Shown: positions 28,559 through 37,253 of the stretch, one piece after another
How positions within the stretch are numbered: position 1 is the first letter of the stretch
Layout: each line of letters begins with the position of its first letter
Source: Luteolibacter yonseiensis
Lineage (GTDB): Bacteria > Verrucomicrobiota > Verrucomicrobiia > Verrucomicrobiales > Akkermansiaceae
Length of the DNA: 64,000 nucleotides
Direction: 5' to 3'
Assembly: GCF_016595465.1 (NCBI RefSeq)
Contig: NZ_JAENIK010000011.1
Coordinates: forward strand, 806,001 to 870,000
Notes under the pieces: generated by a model
What the model was told of the DNA's origin: nothing
Database searches by the model: none
The model's input: only the letters and a program-made list of their open reading frames with translations
Program-made: the position numbers and the translations under genes

Positions 28559-29926
28559 ATGAAAACGAATCCAGTCGCACCAATTTTCGCTTCTCTTCTA
28601 TTGGCCGTTGGCGGTCTTGCCTCTCCGCTGCGGGCTCAAGCACCGCATTTCGATGTGAACGATGTTTCCTGGCTGTTTCCTATGCCGTCCAAACCCGAGC
28701 ATCTCGGCGCCGTGATCTCGATGGACTCGTTGAAGACGGCGGCGGGTGAACCGCTGTGGCCCAAGTCGGCCTTTGACGGGATATTGGCCATTGCCGACGG
28801 GAAAGATGCGGCTTTGCCTCGATTCCGGATCAATCTGCCTTCCGAGGTCCGTCAAATGTCGGTTTGGAAAATCGCCGGGGTCCGTTTCGATCCGAGCGCC
28901 CCGGGGGCTGGGGCGGAGATCATCGAAAAATTCGGAAGTGATCCCCAGATCCGGCTGATTCTGCAACCGGTTACGGGCAACCCTCCAGCGCCTCACGACA
29001 TCACGATCCATCTGATTTACAGCTTCAGAAGCGGCACAGGTGCGGCCAACGGGGCGAATCTGCTTCCAAAGGCGATACCCGACGAAGCCGCCTTCCTGGA
29101 GGTCGTCAGAGACCTCGCCGCCGTCAAGTCCGTCTCCGCCAGCTTGAACGCGCCTACTTCGGGTCGGGAGATGGGCGTGCATCCCGGACTGGCCAGCCCT
29201 TCGGCTTCCGCCAAGGTCAGGAAGGCCATGGAGGATACCCTGCGCGAACATTTGCCGAAGGGGAGGCTGCGGGCGATGGCGATCATGGGGCTTCCCAATG
29301 GTCAGGAACCGTGGATCTTCGTTGCGGTGATTGTGACTCCCGATGGAAAGTGCGTGGTTGCCCCGGGATTCAACATGCCTGACAAGGAGCAGAAGGCCCA
29401 GGCCCTCAGTTTTCTCTCCGGCCCGGAGGTCCTGCCCGTACCTGTCACGAACAACCGTTCGCCGATCACCAATCAGAGCATCGTACCCCTTGATATGAGG
29501 CGGGGTGTTTCGACGGCTGTTCTTTTCAAAGACGGTCTGGACCTTGGAGCCAAGGCGCAGATCGCCAAAAAGGGGGATGATGGAAGGCCTGTTCTAGACG
29601 GGGAGGCGACAAACCGGGACATTGTGGATATTATAGGCAATCCCGTCCGTTCGCATTTCTTCAATACGGACTGCGTGAGCTGCCATACCGAGACAACCCG
29701 GGCGGAGTTGTTGAAAATCAAATCGGGACCCTTTGCGTTCGCCAAGCCCCCCGGCCTCTCCAAATTGGGAGAGCCGGTTACCCCGAAAACCCAATGGAAT
29801 GTCCGTAACTTCGGTTGGGGGCCGAAAAGTGAACGAATCGAGACCGTCAGCCGGCGGGCGTTCAATGAAACCGCCGAATCGGCCGAGTTCATAAACAAGA
29901 TCTATCTCCCGAGACTGGCACCTTGA
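28559..29926 (+). CDS. Secreted single-CXXCH haem protein, paralogue B
   Basis: 455 residues from ATG 28559. The frame is open upstream to 28421, but that part has no signal-peptide character, while ATG 28559 begins a clean one (KTNPVAPIFASLLLAVGGLA, cleavage near RAQA). The haem motif DCVSCH has Cys ~372 and His ~376. It is homologous end to end with the protein at 23046-24500, sharing the DVNDVSWLFPMP start, the haem site and the WNVRNFGW...AESAEFIN tail. The middle differs mainly by short insertions. The downstream gene is a RoxA-like dihaem lipoprotein rather than an alpha-dioxygenase, so the paralogues serve different oxidoreductases. Confidence 0.82.
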   Translation: MKTNPVAPIFASLLLAVGGLASPLRAQAPHFDVNDVSWLFPMPSKPEHLGAVISMDSLKTAAGEPLWPKSAFDGILAIADGKDAALPRFRINLPSEVRQMSVWKIAGVRFDPSAPGAGAEIIEKFGSDPQIRLILQPVTGNPPAPHDITIHLIYSFRSGTGAANGANLLPKAIPDEAAFLEVVRDLAAVKSVSASLNAPTSGREMGVHPGLASPSASAKVRKAMEDTLREHLPKGRLRAMAIMGLPNGQEPWIFVAVIVTPDGKCVVAPGFNMPDKEQKAQALSFLSGPEVLPVPVTNNRSPITNQSIVPLDMRRGVSTAVLFKDGLDLGAKAQIAKKGDDGRPVLDGEATNRDIVDIIGNPVRSHFFNTDCVSCHTETTRAELLKIKSGPFAFAKPPGLSKLGEPVTPKTQWNVRNFGWGPKSERIETVSRRAFNETAESAEFINKIYLPRLAP

Positions 29927-30024
29927 GGTTCCCCGGCATTTGGATGTTCACCTCGTCAACCCTATGCGGAAGTCCATCCCCTCATCTCCCTCCAACGAAA
30001 ACCTTGAAGCGCGAAACAACCGCC

Positions 30025-31854
30025 ATGAATATCAAAAAAAGCATTTTACCTTTCGTGAAAGCAGGCCGTCTGGCGATTCTGCTGGCATGTGTCGCCGGCT
30101 GCAACAAGGGGCATCTGGAAGCCGCGCCTCCTGATGGCGGTGAAGGCCATTCCGGACAGGGACCGGTCTGGCTTGAGCAGGGTTGGACAAGGGCGGAAAG
30201 TTCGGAATTTTATCTCAAAAACCAGGGTTCCCAACTGATTCCCTTCGAGTGGTTCATCCATCTTGAACAGGCGGGAAGTGAAAAGCTGTTCCGCTCTCCG
30301 GAAAACATGGACTCGCTGGGTTTCATCCGGCAACCAACAAGCCGGGAAAACCCGCATGAGTTGCCAATCGGCTTCGTTCTTGATGACAGTCCGGACGCGG
30401 CCGACATCGATCCATCGCTTTCGTCGTTCGAGCCAGGATACGTAAAATCGGATTTTCCGAAGGCTGAAAGGTGGCTGGGACTTACCTGCGCCTCCTGCCA
30501 CACCGCGAATATCACTTTTAACAAAACCACCCTCCGCATTGATGGTGGTCCCGCCATGGTTGATCATGAATCATTTCTGGTGAGGCTGTCCGATGCCATG
30601 CGGGAAACGTGCGATGACACAGCTAAATTCGAGCGGTTTAGGACTGGAATCAGCGGACCGGAGGGGCTGTTCGACACCACGAGATTGAAGGCCGAACTGC
30701 AATCCTACACGATCCACTTGGAAAAGTTGGTAAAAAGGAATCGGGCGGAGCATCCCTACGGGTTTGCCCGGCTTGACGCCTTTGGAGCCATTGTGAACGA
30801 GATTACCGTGGCCGCGCTCCGGATACCGGAGAACCACCAGGTGTCTGATGCGCCGGTGAGTTTTCCGTATCTCTGGTATGCCCGGGCTCTGGATTATGTG
30901 CAATGGAACCGGTCTGCGGACAACGCGATAGCCCGGAACGTCGGCGAAGTGTTGGGAGTGTATGGCAAGCTCAAGCTGGATGGCGCGCCGGCGACAGGAC
31001 AGTTCAGGTCCACGGCGAGGATCCAGAACCTGGATCGACTGGAGCAATTGATCGACTCCTTGAAGGCTCCCCAGTGGCCCGAATCTGTTTTTGGTGCGAT
31101 AGATGCCGGCAAAGCGGAGCGCGGGGCGAAGCTCTATTCGCAGAACTGCAAGGGATGCCATCCGCTTCGCGACGAACAGGGCAATTACCCGATGACGCCG
31201 CCCAATCTCGCCGGAAAGCAGTTCATCAAGACTCGTTCGCTACGCCCCCAAGAGATAGGGACCGACCCGAAAATGGTGGAGAATTTTCTGTTTCGGAAAT
31301 CCATTCCCGGAGTCTTGAAGCCGTATCTACCTCCAGACGAGCAGGCCAAGGACAAGGTTTCCGCAGGACTGCTTCTGAAGGCCGCCGTGGCGGGGGTGAT
31401 CAAGCGTTTCAAGGACGAGACCGGACTGGACAATCAACAGATGCTTGCAATGGCCGGGGGGCATGTTCCCGATCCGTCCGCGCCGCCCAATATTCCTACG
31501 GGATATATATGCCGGCCGCTTCATGGAATCTGGGCGACGGCTCCTTTCCTGCATAACGGATCAGTGCCGAATCTCTATCAAATGCTCCTGCCGCAAGAGC
31601 AGCGGATGAAGTCGTTCTTCGTCGGCAGCCGGGAATTCGATCCCAGGAATGTCGGATTTCTCACCAGTTCATCCACGGAGCGGTCCTTCAAATTTGAAAC
31701 CGAGGCCGCTGATGGAGCTCCGGTTGCGGGCAACTCCAACAAAGGGCACAGCGGCCCGTCTTTCACCCAGACGAAAGGCGAGGATGGCAATTTCAGGGAC
31801 TTTACCGATGCCGAACGCTGGGATCTCGTGGAGTATTTGAAGACGTTGAGATAA
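30025..31854 (+). CDS. RoxA-like dihaem c-type cytochrome lipoprotein
   Basis: 609 residues from ATG 30025 (MNIKKSILPFVKAG); earlier in-frame codons lack signal character. The lipobox LLACVAGC predicts lipid anchoring. Two haem c motifs are present: CASCH (Cys ~155, His ~159) and CKGCH (Cys ~375, His ~379). The C-terminal segment PLHGIWATAPFLHNGSVPNL and the later FFVGSREFDP are characteristic of the dihaem peroxidase/RoxA group. Known members include rubber oxygenase RoxA, which cleaves polyisoprene, and dihaem cytochrome c peroxidases. Which reaction applies cannot be told by eye. It follows the CXXCH paralogue B gene by 98 bases. Confidence 0.82.
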   Translation: MNIKKSILPFVKAGRLAILLACVAGCNKGHLEAAPPDGGEGHSGQGPVWLEQGWTRAESSEFYLKNQGSQLIPFEWFIHLEQAGSEKLFRSPENMDSLGFIRQPTSRENPHELPIGFVLDDSPDAADIDPSLSSFEPGYVKSDFPKAERWLGLTCASCHTANITFNKTTLRIDGGPAMVDHESFLVRLSDAMRETCDDTAKFERFRTGISGPEGLFDTTRLKAELQSYTIHLEKLVKRNRAEHPYGFARLDAFGAIVNEITVAALRIPENHQVSDAPVSFPYLWYARALDYVQWNRSADNAIARNVGEVLGVYGKLKLDGAPATGQFRSTARIQNLDRLEQLIDSLKAPQWPESVFGAIDAGKAERGAKLYSQNCKGCHPLRDEQGNYPMTPPNLAGKQFIKTRSLRPQEIGTDPKMVENFLFRKSIPGVLKPYLPPDEQAKDKVSAGLLLKAAVAGVIKRFKDETGLDNQQMLAMAGGHVPDPSAPPNIPTGYICRPLHGIWATAPFLHNGSVPNLYQMLLPQEQRMKSFFVGSREFDPRNVGFLTSSSTERSFKFETEAADGAPVAGNSNKGHSGPSFTQTKGEDGNFRDFTDAERWDLVEYLKTLR

Positions 31855-31940
31855 GCTTCCGCTGCGCGTTGCCGCCGCGCCCTCCTCCTCAAGAGGCTTG
31901 GGTCGAATCGCCTGGGGAAACCAAGGCTTTCCAATGATTG

Positions 31941-31994
31941 CCAATAGGACGCGGCCTCCGGATCCTCGGGTTCAGGTTCGATTCCTGTGGACCA
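31941..31994 (+). pseudogene. Decayed partial tRNA-Arg copy, probable attachment-site remnant
   Basis: Aligned to tRNA-Arg(CCG) at 19226-19300, this segment keeps ataggacg from the D arm, ctccg from the anticodon loop, the complete 19-base T-arm region ggttcaggttcgattcctg (31969-31987), and ggacca at the 3' end. The acceptor 5' strand is missing and the anticodon stem no longer pairs, so it cannot be a functional tRNA. It has the same orientation as the intact gene 12.7 kb away. Confidence 0.65.
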
Positions 31995-32003
31995 CTTTCC
32001 AAG

Positions 32004-33866
32004 TCATTCGCGTCCGGCGTCCGGCCAGATCGATTTGAGTCCTTCGACACTGATCGAGTGGATGGTGACATCCCCTCCTTCGGCTTTCATGGAGAGCCCT
32101 TCCTCCTTGGGTTGGAAATAGCGGGTACAGGAGATTTCTCCATGGTTGATGAAGGTTTCCACGGAGGCCCGGTCGATGAGGATCTCGATGGATTTCACGG
32201 GAGTGAAGCTTGCATGCCTGCCGGTGCCGGCATCGAGTGATCCGGAGTCCAGCGTGACGGCGAATCCCCTGAGGTTGAAGTGCAGTTTCGCTCCTTCCGG
32301 GATGGAGGCTTCCGCCCGGATGCGGAACAGTTCTCCGGTGGTGGCGAGGGATGTTGTCTCGCCCGCTTTCACCGCGAGGCCGGTGAGCTCCTTTCCGTCC
32401 TTCCGGAGCTTGTCGAGTTCCCGGACCGGCTGGCGGAAGAGGCGGAGCCCGTCTTTGGTTTCGTGGAGCGTCAGTTCGCAGGGGAATGAGATCTGCTGGG
32501 AAAACGGCATGTCCTTGAAATCGGAGCCACGCATCCATGCGAGCTGGATCCTGCGGCCGTCGGCCTTGTCGGTGTTGTCGAAAGATTGGGTGGCGTAGAA
32601 GTTATGGCCGCCGACGTCGCTGAGGTGGCGCGGGGTTTCCTCGGTGAACTTTTTTCCATCGAAGGTGCCGAGGGAATACTTTCCGTCCGCGTGGACGAGC
32701 GCCCATTTTCTGACAGAAGGATTCCCGGCCACGGGCAGCTCGAAGAAGTCCGGACACTCGAAGGCGTCGTTGATGGGGTTGTTTTCGTTTTTCCAATCCA
32801 GAAGGTTGGAGGAGGTGAAGATATGGTATTTGCCGCCGCCATACATCATCATGACCCAGTGCTTTCCCGGGGCATACCAGAAGACCTTGGGGTCCCGTTC
32901 GGGGAAATCCAGTATAGGGTTCTTGTCATGGAATTTCCATGTTCGGCCATGGTCGAGGCTGTAGGAAATGCCGTGGCTGTGGTTGTCCGCATGGGTCCAG
33001 AACGCGACCATCGGCGGGTTTTTCCTGTCGGGCGAGAGACCGGAACTGTTCTGGTAGTCGATGACACAGGTGCCGGATTGCACGCCGTCATCCAGATTTT
33101 CCTCCGAGAACGCGGGTTCCAGCTCCTCCCAGTGGATGAGATCCTTGCTGACGGCATGGAGCCAGCACTTGTGCCAGCGCTGGGCGAAGAGGTGGTATTC
33201 GCCATCGTAATAGACCATGCCGTTGAGGTCGTTGATCCAGCCTTCCTGCCTCATGCCGGGATTGAGGCGATCCATCGTCCATTGTCGTGCCGTGAAGTGG
33301 AACTGAGGGCGCAGGGGCTCCTGATAGAGGCGGCCTTTTTCCAAGGGCATGGCTTCGGGCGCGTCCGTCAGGACCGGTTGGCTGAGGTTGATGTGGCCCC
33401 AATGGCCCCTGGCCTTGTCGATGACGACGAGCCGCGCCTGCCTGCCGAGCCATGGCTTCACGTCCCATGACACGGGGGACAGGCGGTCGCTGTTCCGGCC
33501 GGTGGCGCGTTTCACGGTTTTCCCATCCACGACGAGATCGACACAGGCGTGCATCTCGTAATCTCCGCCGCCGATCCGGAACGCGATATAGGGCTTGGTG
33601 ATTTTGAAATCCGGCGATGTGAGGGTGCCCGTCGGGCCGTCATCCTCGATCTCGCTGCTGATGAGGGGGCCTTCACCCGCGTTTTCGATTTCCAGCTTCT
33701 TGAGCAGTCCTCCCGGGGCGGGGCCCTTTTTGAAAGCATCTCCATCAGCCTGCCAGTTTCCATAATCCGTTTTGCGGAATTTACCGATGGGTTCGTCCTC
33801 CGCGCGACACACGGGCAGGCATAACGGGAGCGCGAGTAAGGAAATGAAGATAGGTGATTTGTTCAT
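32004..33866 (-). CDS. Secreted GH32 fructan/sucrose hydrolase
   Basis: 620 residues from ATG 33866 (MNKSPIFISLLALPL signal peptide). A beta-sandwich domain of ~170 residues precedes the five-bladed GH32 catalytic domain. The nucleophile block reads WINDLNG (Asp ~213), where most GH32 enzymes have WMNDPNG. The transition-state stabiliser block is ERDPK, and the acid/base block is FECPDFFEL. The C-terminal beta-sandwich is present (IEILIDRASVETFINHGE, typical of GH32). It probably cleaves levan, inulin or sucrose outside the cell or in the periplasm. It is the last gene of an operon with a sugar transporter. Confidence 0.9.
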   Translation of the reverse strand: MNKSPIFISLLALPLCLPVCRAEDEPIGKFRKTDYGNWQADGDAFKKGPAPGGLLKKLEIENAGEGPLISSEIEDDGPTGTLTSPDFKITKPYIAFRIGGGDYEMHACVDLVVDGKTVKRATGRNSDRLSPVSWDVKPWLGRQARLVVIDKARGHWGHINLSQPVLTDAPEAMPLEKGRLYQEPLRPQFHFTARQWTMDRLNPGMRQEGWINDLNGMVYYDGEYHLFAQRWHKCWLHAVSKDLIHWEELEPAFSEENLDDGVQSGTCVIDYQNSSGLSPDRKNPPMVAFWTHADNHSHGISYSLDHGRTWKFHDKNPILDFPERDPKVFWYAPGKHWVMMMYGGGKYHIFTSSNLLDWKNENNPINDAFECPDFFELPVAGNPSVRKWALVHADGKYSLGTFDGKKFTEETPRHLSDVGGHNFYATQSFDNTDKADGRRIQLAWMRGSDFKDMPFSQQISFPCELTLHETKDGLRLFRQPVRELDKLRKDGKELTGLAVKAGETTSLATTGELFRIRAEASIPEGAKLHFNLRGFAVTLDSGSLDAGTGRHASFTPVKSIEILIDRASVETFINHGEISCTRYFQPKEEGLSMKAEGGDVTIHSISVEGLKSIWPDAGRE

Positions 33867-33915
33867 GGACAAGGGTTTTGGGGTGGATTCTGAAATTAGC
33901 AGTTAGCGGTCTTGG

Positions 33916-34371
33916 TCACGCGATCACCATCTGCGCGGCGGAAATCTCCAGGATCAGTTCCGTTCCGTATCCGACGTCATCGGAGTATGGAAACAGCAGT
34001 TCCAATACGTCCGGCCGCTGGAAATGTTCGGGTTTGGTCTCGGGATGGGGGAAATAAATCAAGCCGTCCAGGCGTCCGCCATCGGGGCGGACCAGACGGA
34101 CGTCGAAAAAGGAGAAGTCTTCGGCAGGCTCGGTGGGATGCCATTTTACCTGATGGAATGTATGTCGTGGCCGGATGACACGGTAGCGAAGCGGCGCGAT
34201 GCTGACATTCAGGGTTCCGGGGTGATAGATTCCGAGATCCAGCCCCAGGGCGTTGAAGAAAGGTTCCTGCATCCGCAGCGTGCCGCCAGGGAAGCGGGGG
34301 TTGCCGTTTTTTCCCGATGCGACCTGATGGCCTCTGACGACGCGGGCGGTGATGGTTTGCCAGTTGGACAT
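33916..34371 (-). CDS. Small protein resembling CTP-dependent riboflavin kinase (DUF120) fold
   Basis: 151 residues, cytoplasmic. The start TARVVRGHQVASGKNGNPR and the internal LGIYHPGTLNVSIAP resemble two signatures of archaeal-type CTP-dependent riboflavin kinases: a GxVxSG glycine loop and PGTLN. This is a resemblance noticed by eye; the rest of the protein does not obviously align. The gene lies between the sugar transporter (13 bases) and GH32 (49 bases), so it is probably part of the sugar operon, where a riboflavin kinase would be unexpected. It may be a sugar-related use of the same cradle-loop barrel. Confidence 0.6.
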   Translation of the reverse strand: MSNWQTITARVVRGHQVASGKNGNPRFPGGTLRMQEPFFNALGLDLGIYHPGTLNVSIAPLRYRVIRPRHTFHQVKWHPTEPAEDFSFFDVRLVRPDGGRLDGLIYFPHPETKPEHFQRPDVLELLFPYSDDVGYGTELILEISAAQMVIA

Positions 34372-34384
34372 GATGGATGGCGGG

Positions 34385-35770
34385 TCACAGGTTCTTATCC
34401 ATGTCTTCCAACGGGACCTGCTTGGTCTCCGGGAACAGGAAGCCGACGACGAAAAGCTGGAGCAGCATCATCGCCGCGAAAAACGCGAAGGGAAGCCCCG
34501 CTCCGGACACACCGACATCCTTCGCGACCAATGGAAATGTCCATGAGACCAGCATGGCCATGAACCAATGGACGAAGCTGCCGAGCGTCTGGCCCTTGCT
34601 CCGGCTGGCGGTGGGGAAGATCTCACTGATGAACACCCAGATCACCGCGCCTTGGCCGAACGCGTGGCAGACGACGAAGCCGCCGAAAAGCCAGACCAGC
34701 CACTCGCGGTGGGCGGTGCCGCTGAAAATCCATGCCACCAGCGCCAGCGCGATGCCGCAGCCGACCGTTCCCCACAACAGCAGGGGCTTGCGGCCAGCCT
34801 TGTCGATGATCGCCATGCCAATGAGTGTGGAAACCAGATTGGCCACTCCGAGGATGACCGACTGCAGCGCGCTGGAATCCTTGCTGAATCCCGCCATGGC
34901 GAAGATGGTGTCAGCGTAATACCACAGCGCGTTGATTCCGCCCAACTGGTTGAACATCGCCACCGCCACCGCGAGAAAGATGGGCCGGGAGAGGGATCGG
35001 ACAAAGAGGGGGGACGATCCGCCGGATTGGTCCCGACCCACGGATGCACGGATGGACGCCAGTTGTGCCGGTCCATCCTCCACTCCTATTTTGGTCAGCA
35101 CTTCACCGGCTTCGGCGTGCCTGCCTTTCATCACCAGCCAGCGAGGGCTGCGGGGGATGTAAAAGAGCAGCACGAAAAACGCCAGGGCCGGGAGTGTCTG
35201 GATGCCGAGTTTCCACCGCCATTCCGCCGCGCCCAAGTCCATGGAGCCGATGATGTAGTTCGACAAATAGGCCACCAGCACGCCGAGAACGATGTTCACC
35301 TGGAAGCAGGCGACCAGTCTGCCGCGCCATGCGGCCGGGGAAATCTCCGCCAAGTACATCGGACAGAGCACCGATGTCGCGCCCACCGCGATCCCGCCGA
35401 GAATCCGAGCGGTCACCATCATCCACAGTCCGTTTGCGGCGGCACAGCCGACCGCGCACAACAGATAGAACGCCGCCGCGATTTTCAGGCAGTCGCGCCT
35501 GCCATATCGGTCCCCGGGCTTCGCCGCCGCGAGGGAGCCGACCGCCGCGCCGATGAGCGCCGAGGCCGTCATGAATCCTTGTTCGCCCGGGGTGAGCCGG
35601 AACAATTCCCTCAGTTGATCCTGGCAGCCGGAGATCACCGCGGTGTCGAAGCCGAACAGCAGGCCACCCAGCGCGCCGACGAGTGTCGCACCAAGAAGTG
35701 CGCCGGTGGTGCGCGACGGAGGAAGTTCCTCCGAAGCATGAGGGATGTGGGATGGGTTTGAGACATTCAT
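34385..35770 (-). CDS. Sugar-porter MFS transporter
   Basis: 461 residues from 35770 (MNVSNPSHIPHASEE); the frame extends upstream into the regulator promoter, but that part is not family-like. Twelve transmembrane helices are expected. Sugar-porter signatures are visible: GGLLFGFDTAVISG in TM1, GDRYGRRDCL after TM2, YIPRSPRWLVMKGR before the central loop, GGINALWYY in TM7, and a C-terminal PETKQVPLEDMD (the PETKG-like motif). It is likely a proton-coupled hexose or disaccharide importer. It is co-oriented with the GH32 gene and divergent from a GntR/LacI regulator, pointing to fructose or sucrose uptake. Confidence 0.92.
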   Translation of the reverse strand: MNVSNPSHIPHASEELPPSRTTGALLGATLVGALGGLLFGFDTAVISGCQDQLRELFRLTPGEQGFMTASALIGAAVGSLAAAKPGDRYGRRDCLKIAAAFYLLCAVGCAAANGLWMMVTARILGGIAVGATSVLCPMYLAEISPAAWRGRLVACFQVNIVLGVLVAYLSNYIIGSMDLGAAEWRWKLGIQTLPALAFFVLLFYIPRSPRWLVMKGRHAEAGEVLTKIGVEDGPAQLASIRASVGRDQSGGSSPLFVRSLSRPIFLAVAVAMFNQLGGINALWYYADTIFAMAGFSKDSSALQSVILGVANLVSTLIGMAIIDKAGRKPLLLWGTVGCGIALALVAWIFSGTAHREWLVWLFGGFVVCHAFGQGAVIWVFISEIFPTASRSKGQTLGSFVHWFMAMLVSWTFPLVAKDVGVSGAGLPFAFFAAMMLLQLFVVGFLFPETKQVPLEDMDKNL

Positions 35771-35840
35771 GCTTCCCGCAGGCTCCGGGGCACACATCCG
35801 TGCGGCAATGATGGATTTTACCGCTTGAAAAAAACCAGAC

Positions 35841-37004
35841 ATGTCCACTAGTGAATTGGTCCTGACTGATTCAGCTATGGAATCCTCCTCGAAACATCGG
35901 ATGATCACGCGCGAACTCGCGGCGGAGATCCTCGCCGGGAAATATCGCCAGACGGGACGCCTTCCCAGCGAGGTACAGTTGGTGAAGCGCTTCGGAGTGT
36001 CCCGCCCGACCATCGGCCAGGCCTTGAGAAGCTTGCAGGACGACGGCTTGGTCGAGCGCCGGGCCGGCTCAGGCACTTATGTGAGATCCGGTAAAGACCG
36101 GTCTGGCGAAAGCCGGTCAGGAAGTCCGCAGTTGGGAATGATCGTGCCGAACCTGCGGCAGACTGAAATTTTCGAATCCATCTGCGGGGAGCTCGCGAGC
36201 CTCGCCCGGGTGAACGACTACGGCCTCTGGTGGGGCGCGGCCACGCCACCGTCCAGCGAGATCAGGATGACGGTGGAGGAGGCCGAGGAACTCTGCTCCC
36301 GTTTCATCGAGCGCGGGGTGGCCGGGGTTTTTTTCGTGCCGTTCGAACACCAGCCGGATCGCGAGGCGGCGAACCGCCGGATCACCGAACGCCTGCGCCA
36401 GGCCGGGATCCCGGTGGTGCTCATCGACCGTGACATCGGAGCGTTTCCGAACCGCAGCGAACTGGATCTGGTGGGGGTGGACAACTTCGCGGGCGGCTAC
36501 CTGCTGGCACAGCACCTCATCAAGCTGGGAATGAAACGGTTGGCCTATGTGATGAGGCCGCTCACCGCATCCACCGTGGACGCCCGCATCGCGGGCGCGC
36601 GTATCGCGATGCTGGACCATGGGCTGGAAGCTCCCCGCAAATTCGTCCACGCGGGAGATCCCACCGATCTGAAATTCGTCCGATCCTTCGCGCAGTCGCA
36701 CCAGTTGGACGCCGTCCTGTGCACCAGCGACCACATCGCCGCGCAACTCCTGCAGTCGCTCAACCGGATCGGCGTGAGGGTGCCGGATGACCTGCGGCTG
36801 GTGGGATTTGACAACGTGCGGTTCGCCAGCCTGCTGACCATTCCGCTTACCAGCATGGAGCAGCCGTGCAGGGATATCGCATTGACAGCTTTCAACGCTT
36901 TGCAGGAGCGTATCGCGAATTCGAGCATTCCTCCGAGAACGTTGATGGTGACACCCCGTTTGGTGGTAAGGGAGAGCTGTGGTGCCTATTCCCACCCGAT
37001 TTGA
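35841..37004 (+). CDS. GntR/LacI hybrid transcriptional regulator
   Basis: 387 residues; an internal ATG at 35877 (MESSSKHR) could also serve. An N-terminal GntR winged helix (residues ~20-85, LPSEVQLVKRFGVSRPTIGQALRSL) is followed by a LacI-type periplasmic-binding-protein effector domain (~97-380; DLVGVDNFAGGYLLAQHL, LVGFDNVRFASLLTIPLTSM). This AraR-like fusion is used by carbohydrate operons: a sugar ligand releases the regulator from DNA. It is divergent from the transporter/GH32 operon with 70 bases between the starts, so that operon is the likely target. I found no clean operator palindrome in the gap. Confidence 0.9.
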   Translation: MSTSELVLTDSAMESSSKHRMITRELAAEILAGKYRQTGRLPSEVQLVKRFGVSRPTIGQALRSLQDDGLVERRAGSGTYVRSGKDRSGESRSGSPQLGMIVPNLRQTEIFESICGELASLARVNDYGLWWGAATPPSSEIRMTVEEAEELCSRFIERGVAGVFFVPFEHQPDREAANRRITERLRQAGIPVVLIDRDIGAFPNRSELDLVGVDNFAGGYLLAQHLIKLGMKRLAYVMRPLTASTVDARIAGARIAMLDHGLEAPRKFVHAGDPTDLKFVRSFAQSHQLDAVLCTSDHIAAQLLQSLNRIGVRVPDDLRLVGFDNVRFASLLTIPLTSMEQPCRDIALTAFNALQERIANSSIPPRTLMVTPRLVVRESCGAYSHPI

Positions 37005-37089
37005 GGATTTTGGCACGCCCTGTCATATGTCGATGTCCTGGTTCAACGCCTTTCCATAAGGGGACTTCCCGGGAAATAATCTGTAATGG

Positions 37090-37124
37090 TGACTGACCAA
37101 CCTGACATGACAGGAACCTGACGG
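37090..37124. promoter_or_regulatory. Cluster of TGAC repeats upstream of the second giant protein
   Basis: TGAC occurs five times (37090, 37094, 37103, 37108 and 37119). TGACAG at 37108 and TGACGG at 37119 have the same 11-base period as the repeats at 13139 and 15682. It lies ~130 bases before ATG 37254. It could be a third site for the OmpR-type regulator, but the match is weaker and may be chance. Confidence 0.3.
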
Positions 37125-37253
37125 GCTGCATTCTTTTTCATTGTTTGCATCGGAGAGGGAAACCCTTGTGGAAGGAACCTGATGAACGAGTGGGATTCGT
37201 GCCAACGCACCTCCACTTTTCACAAACCCAAGATTCCACAAATCCATAAATCC

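Larger units (their letters stand above)
19301..31987. mobile_element. Probable genomic island inserted at tRNA-Arg
   Basis: The 12.7-kb segment lies between the 3' end of tRNA-Arg(CCG) and a degenerate partial tRNA-Arg copy in the same orientation. That is the layout left by tyrosine-recombinase integration into a tRNA 3' end. The exact shared core is the 19-base T-arm sequence ggttcaggttcgattcctg (19270-19288 and 31969-31987). The cargo is two hydrolase/haem-protein/oxygenase modules plus a membrane protein. No integrase, transposase or conjugation gene is present, so the element would be an immobile remnant. The boundaries are inferred. Confidence 0.55.

Noticed and set aside
19301-31987. 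Integrase or transposase for the proposed island
   Set aside because: All frames between the tRNA and its broken copy were read. None has recombinase motifs, so no mobility gene is claimed.
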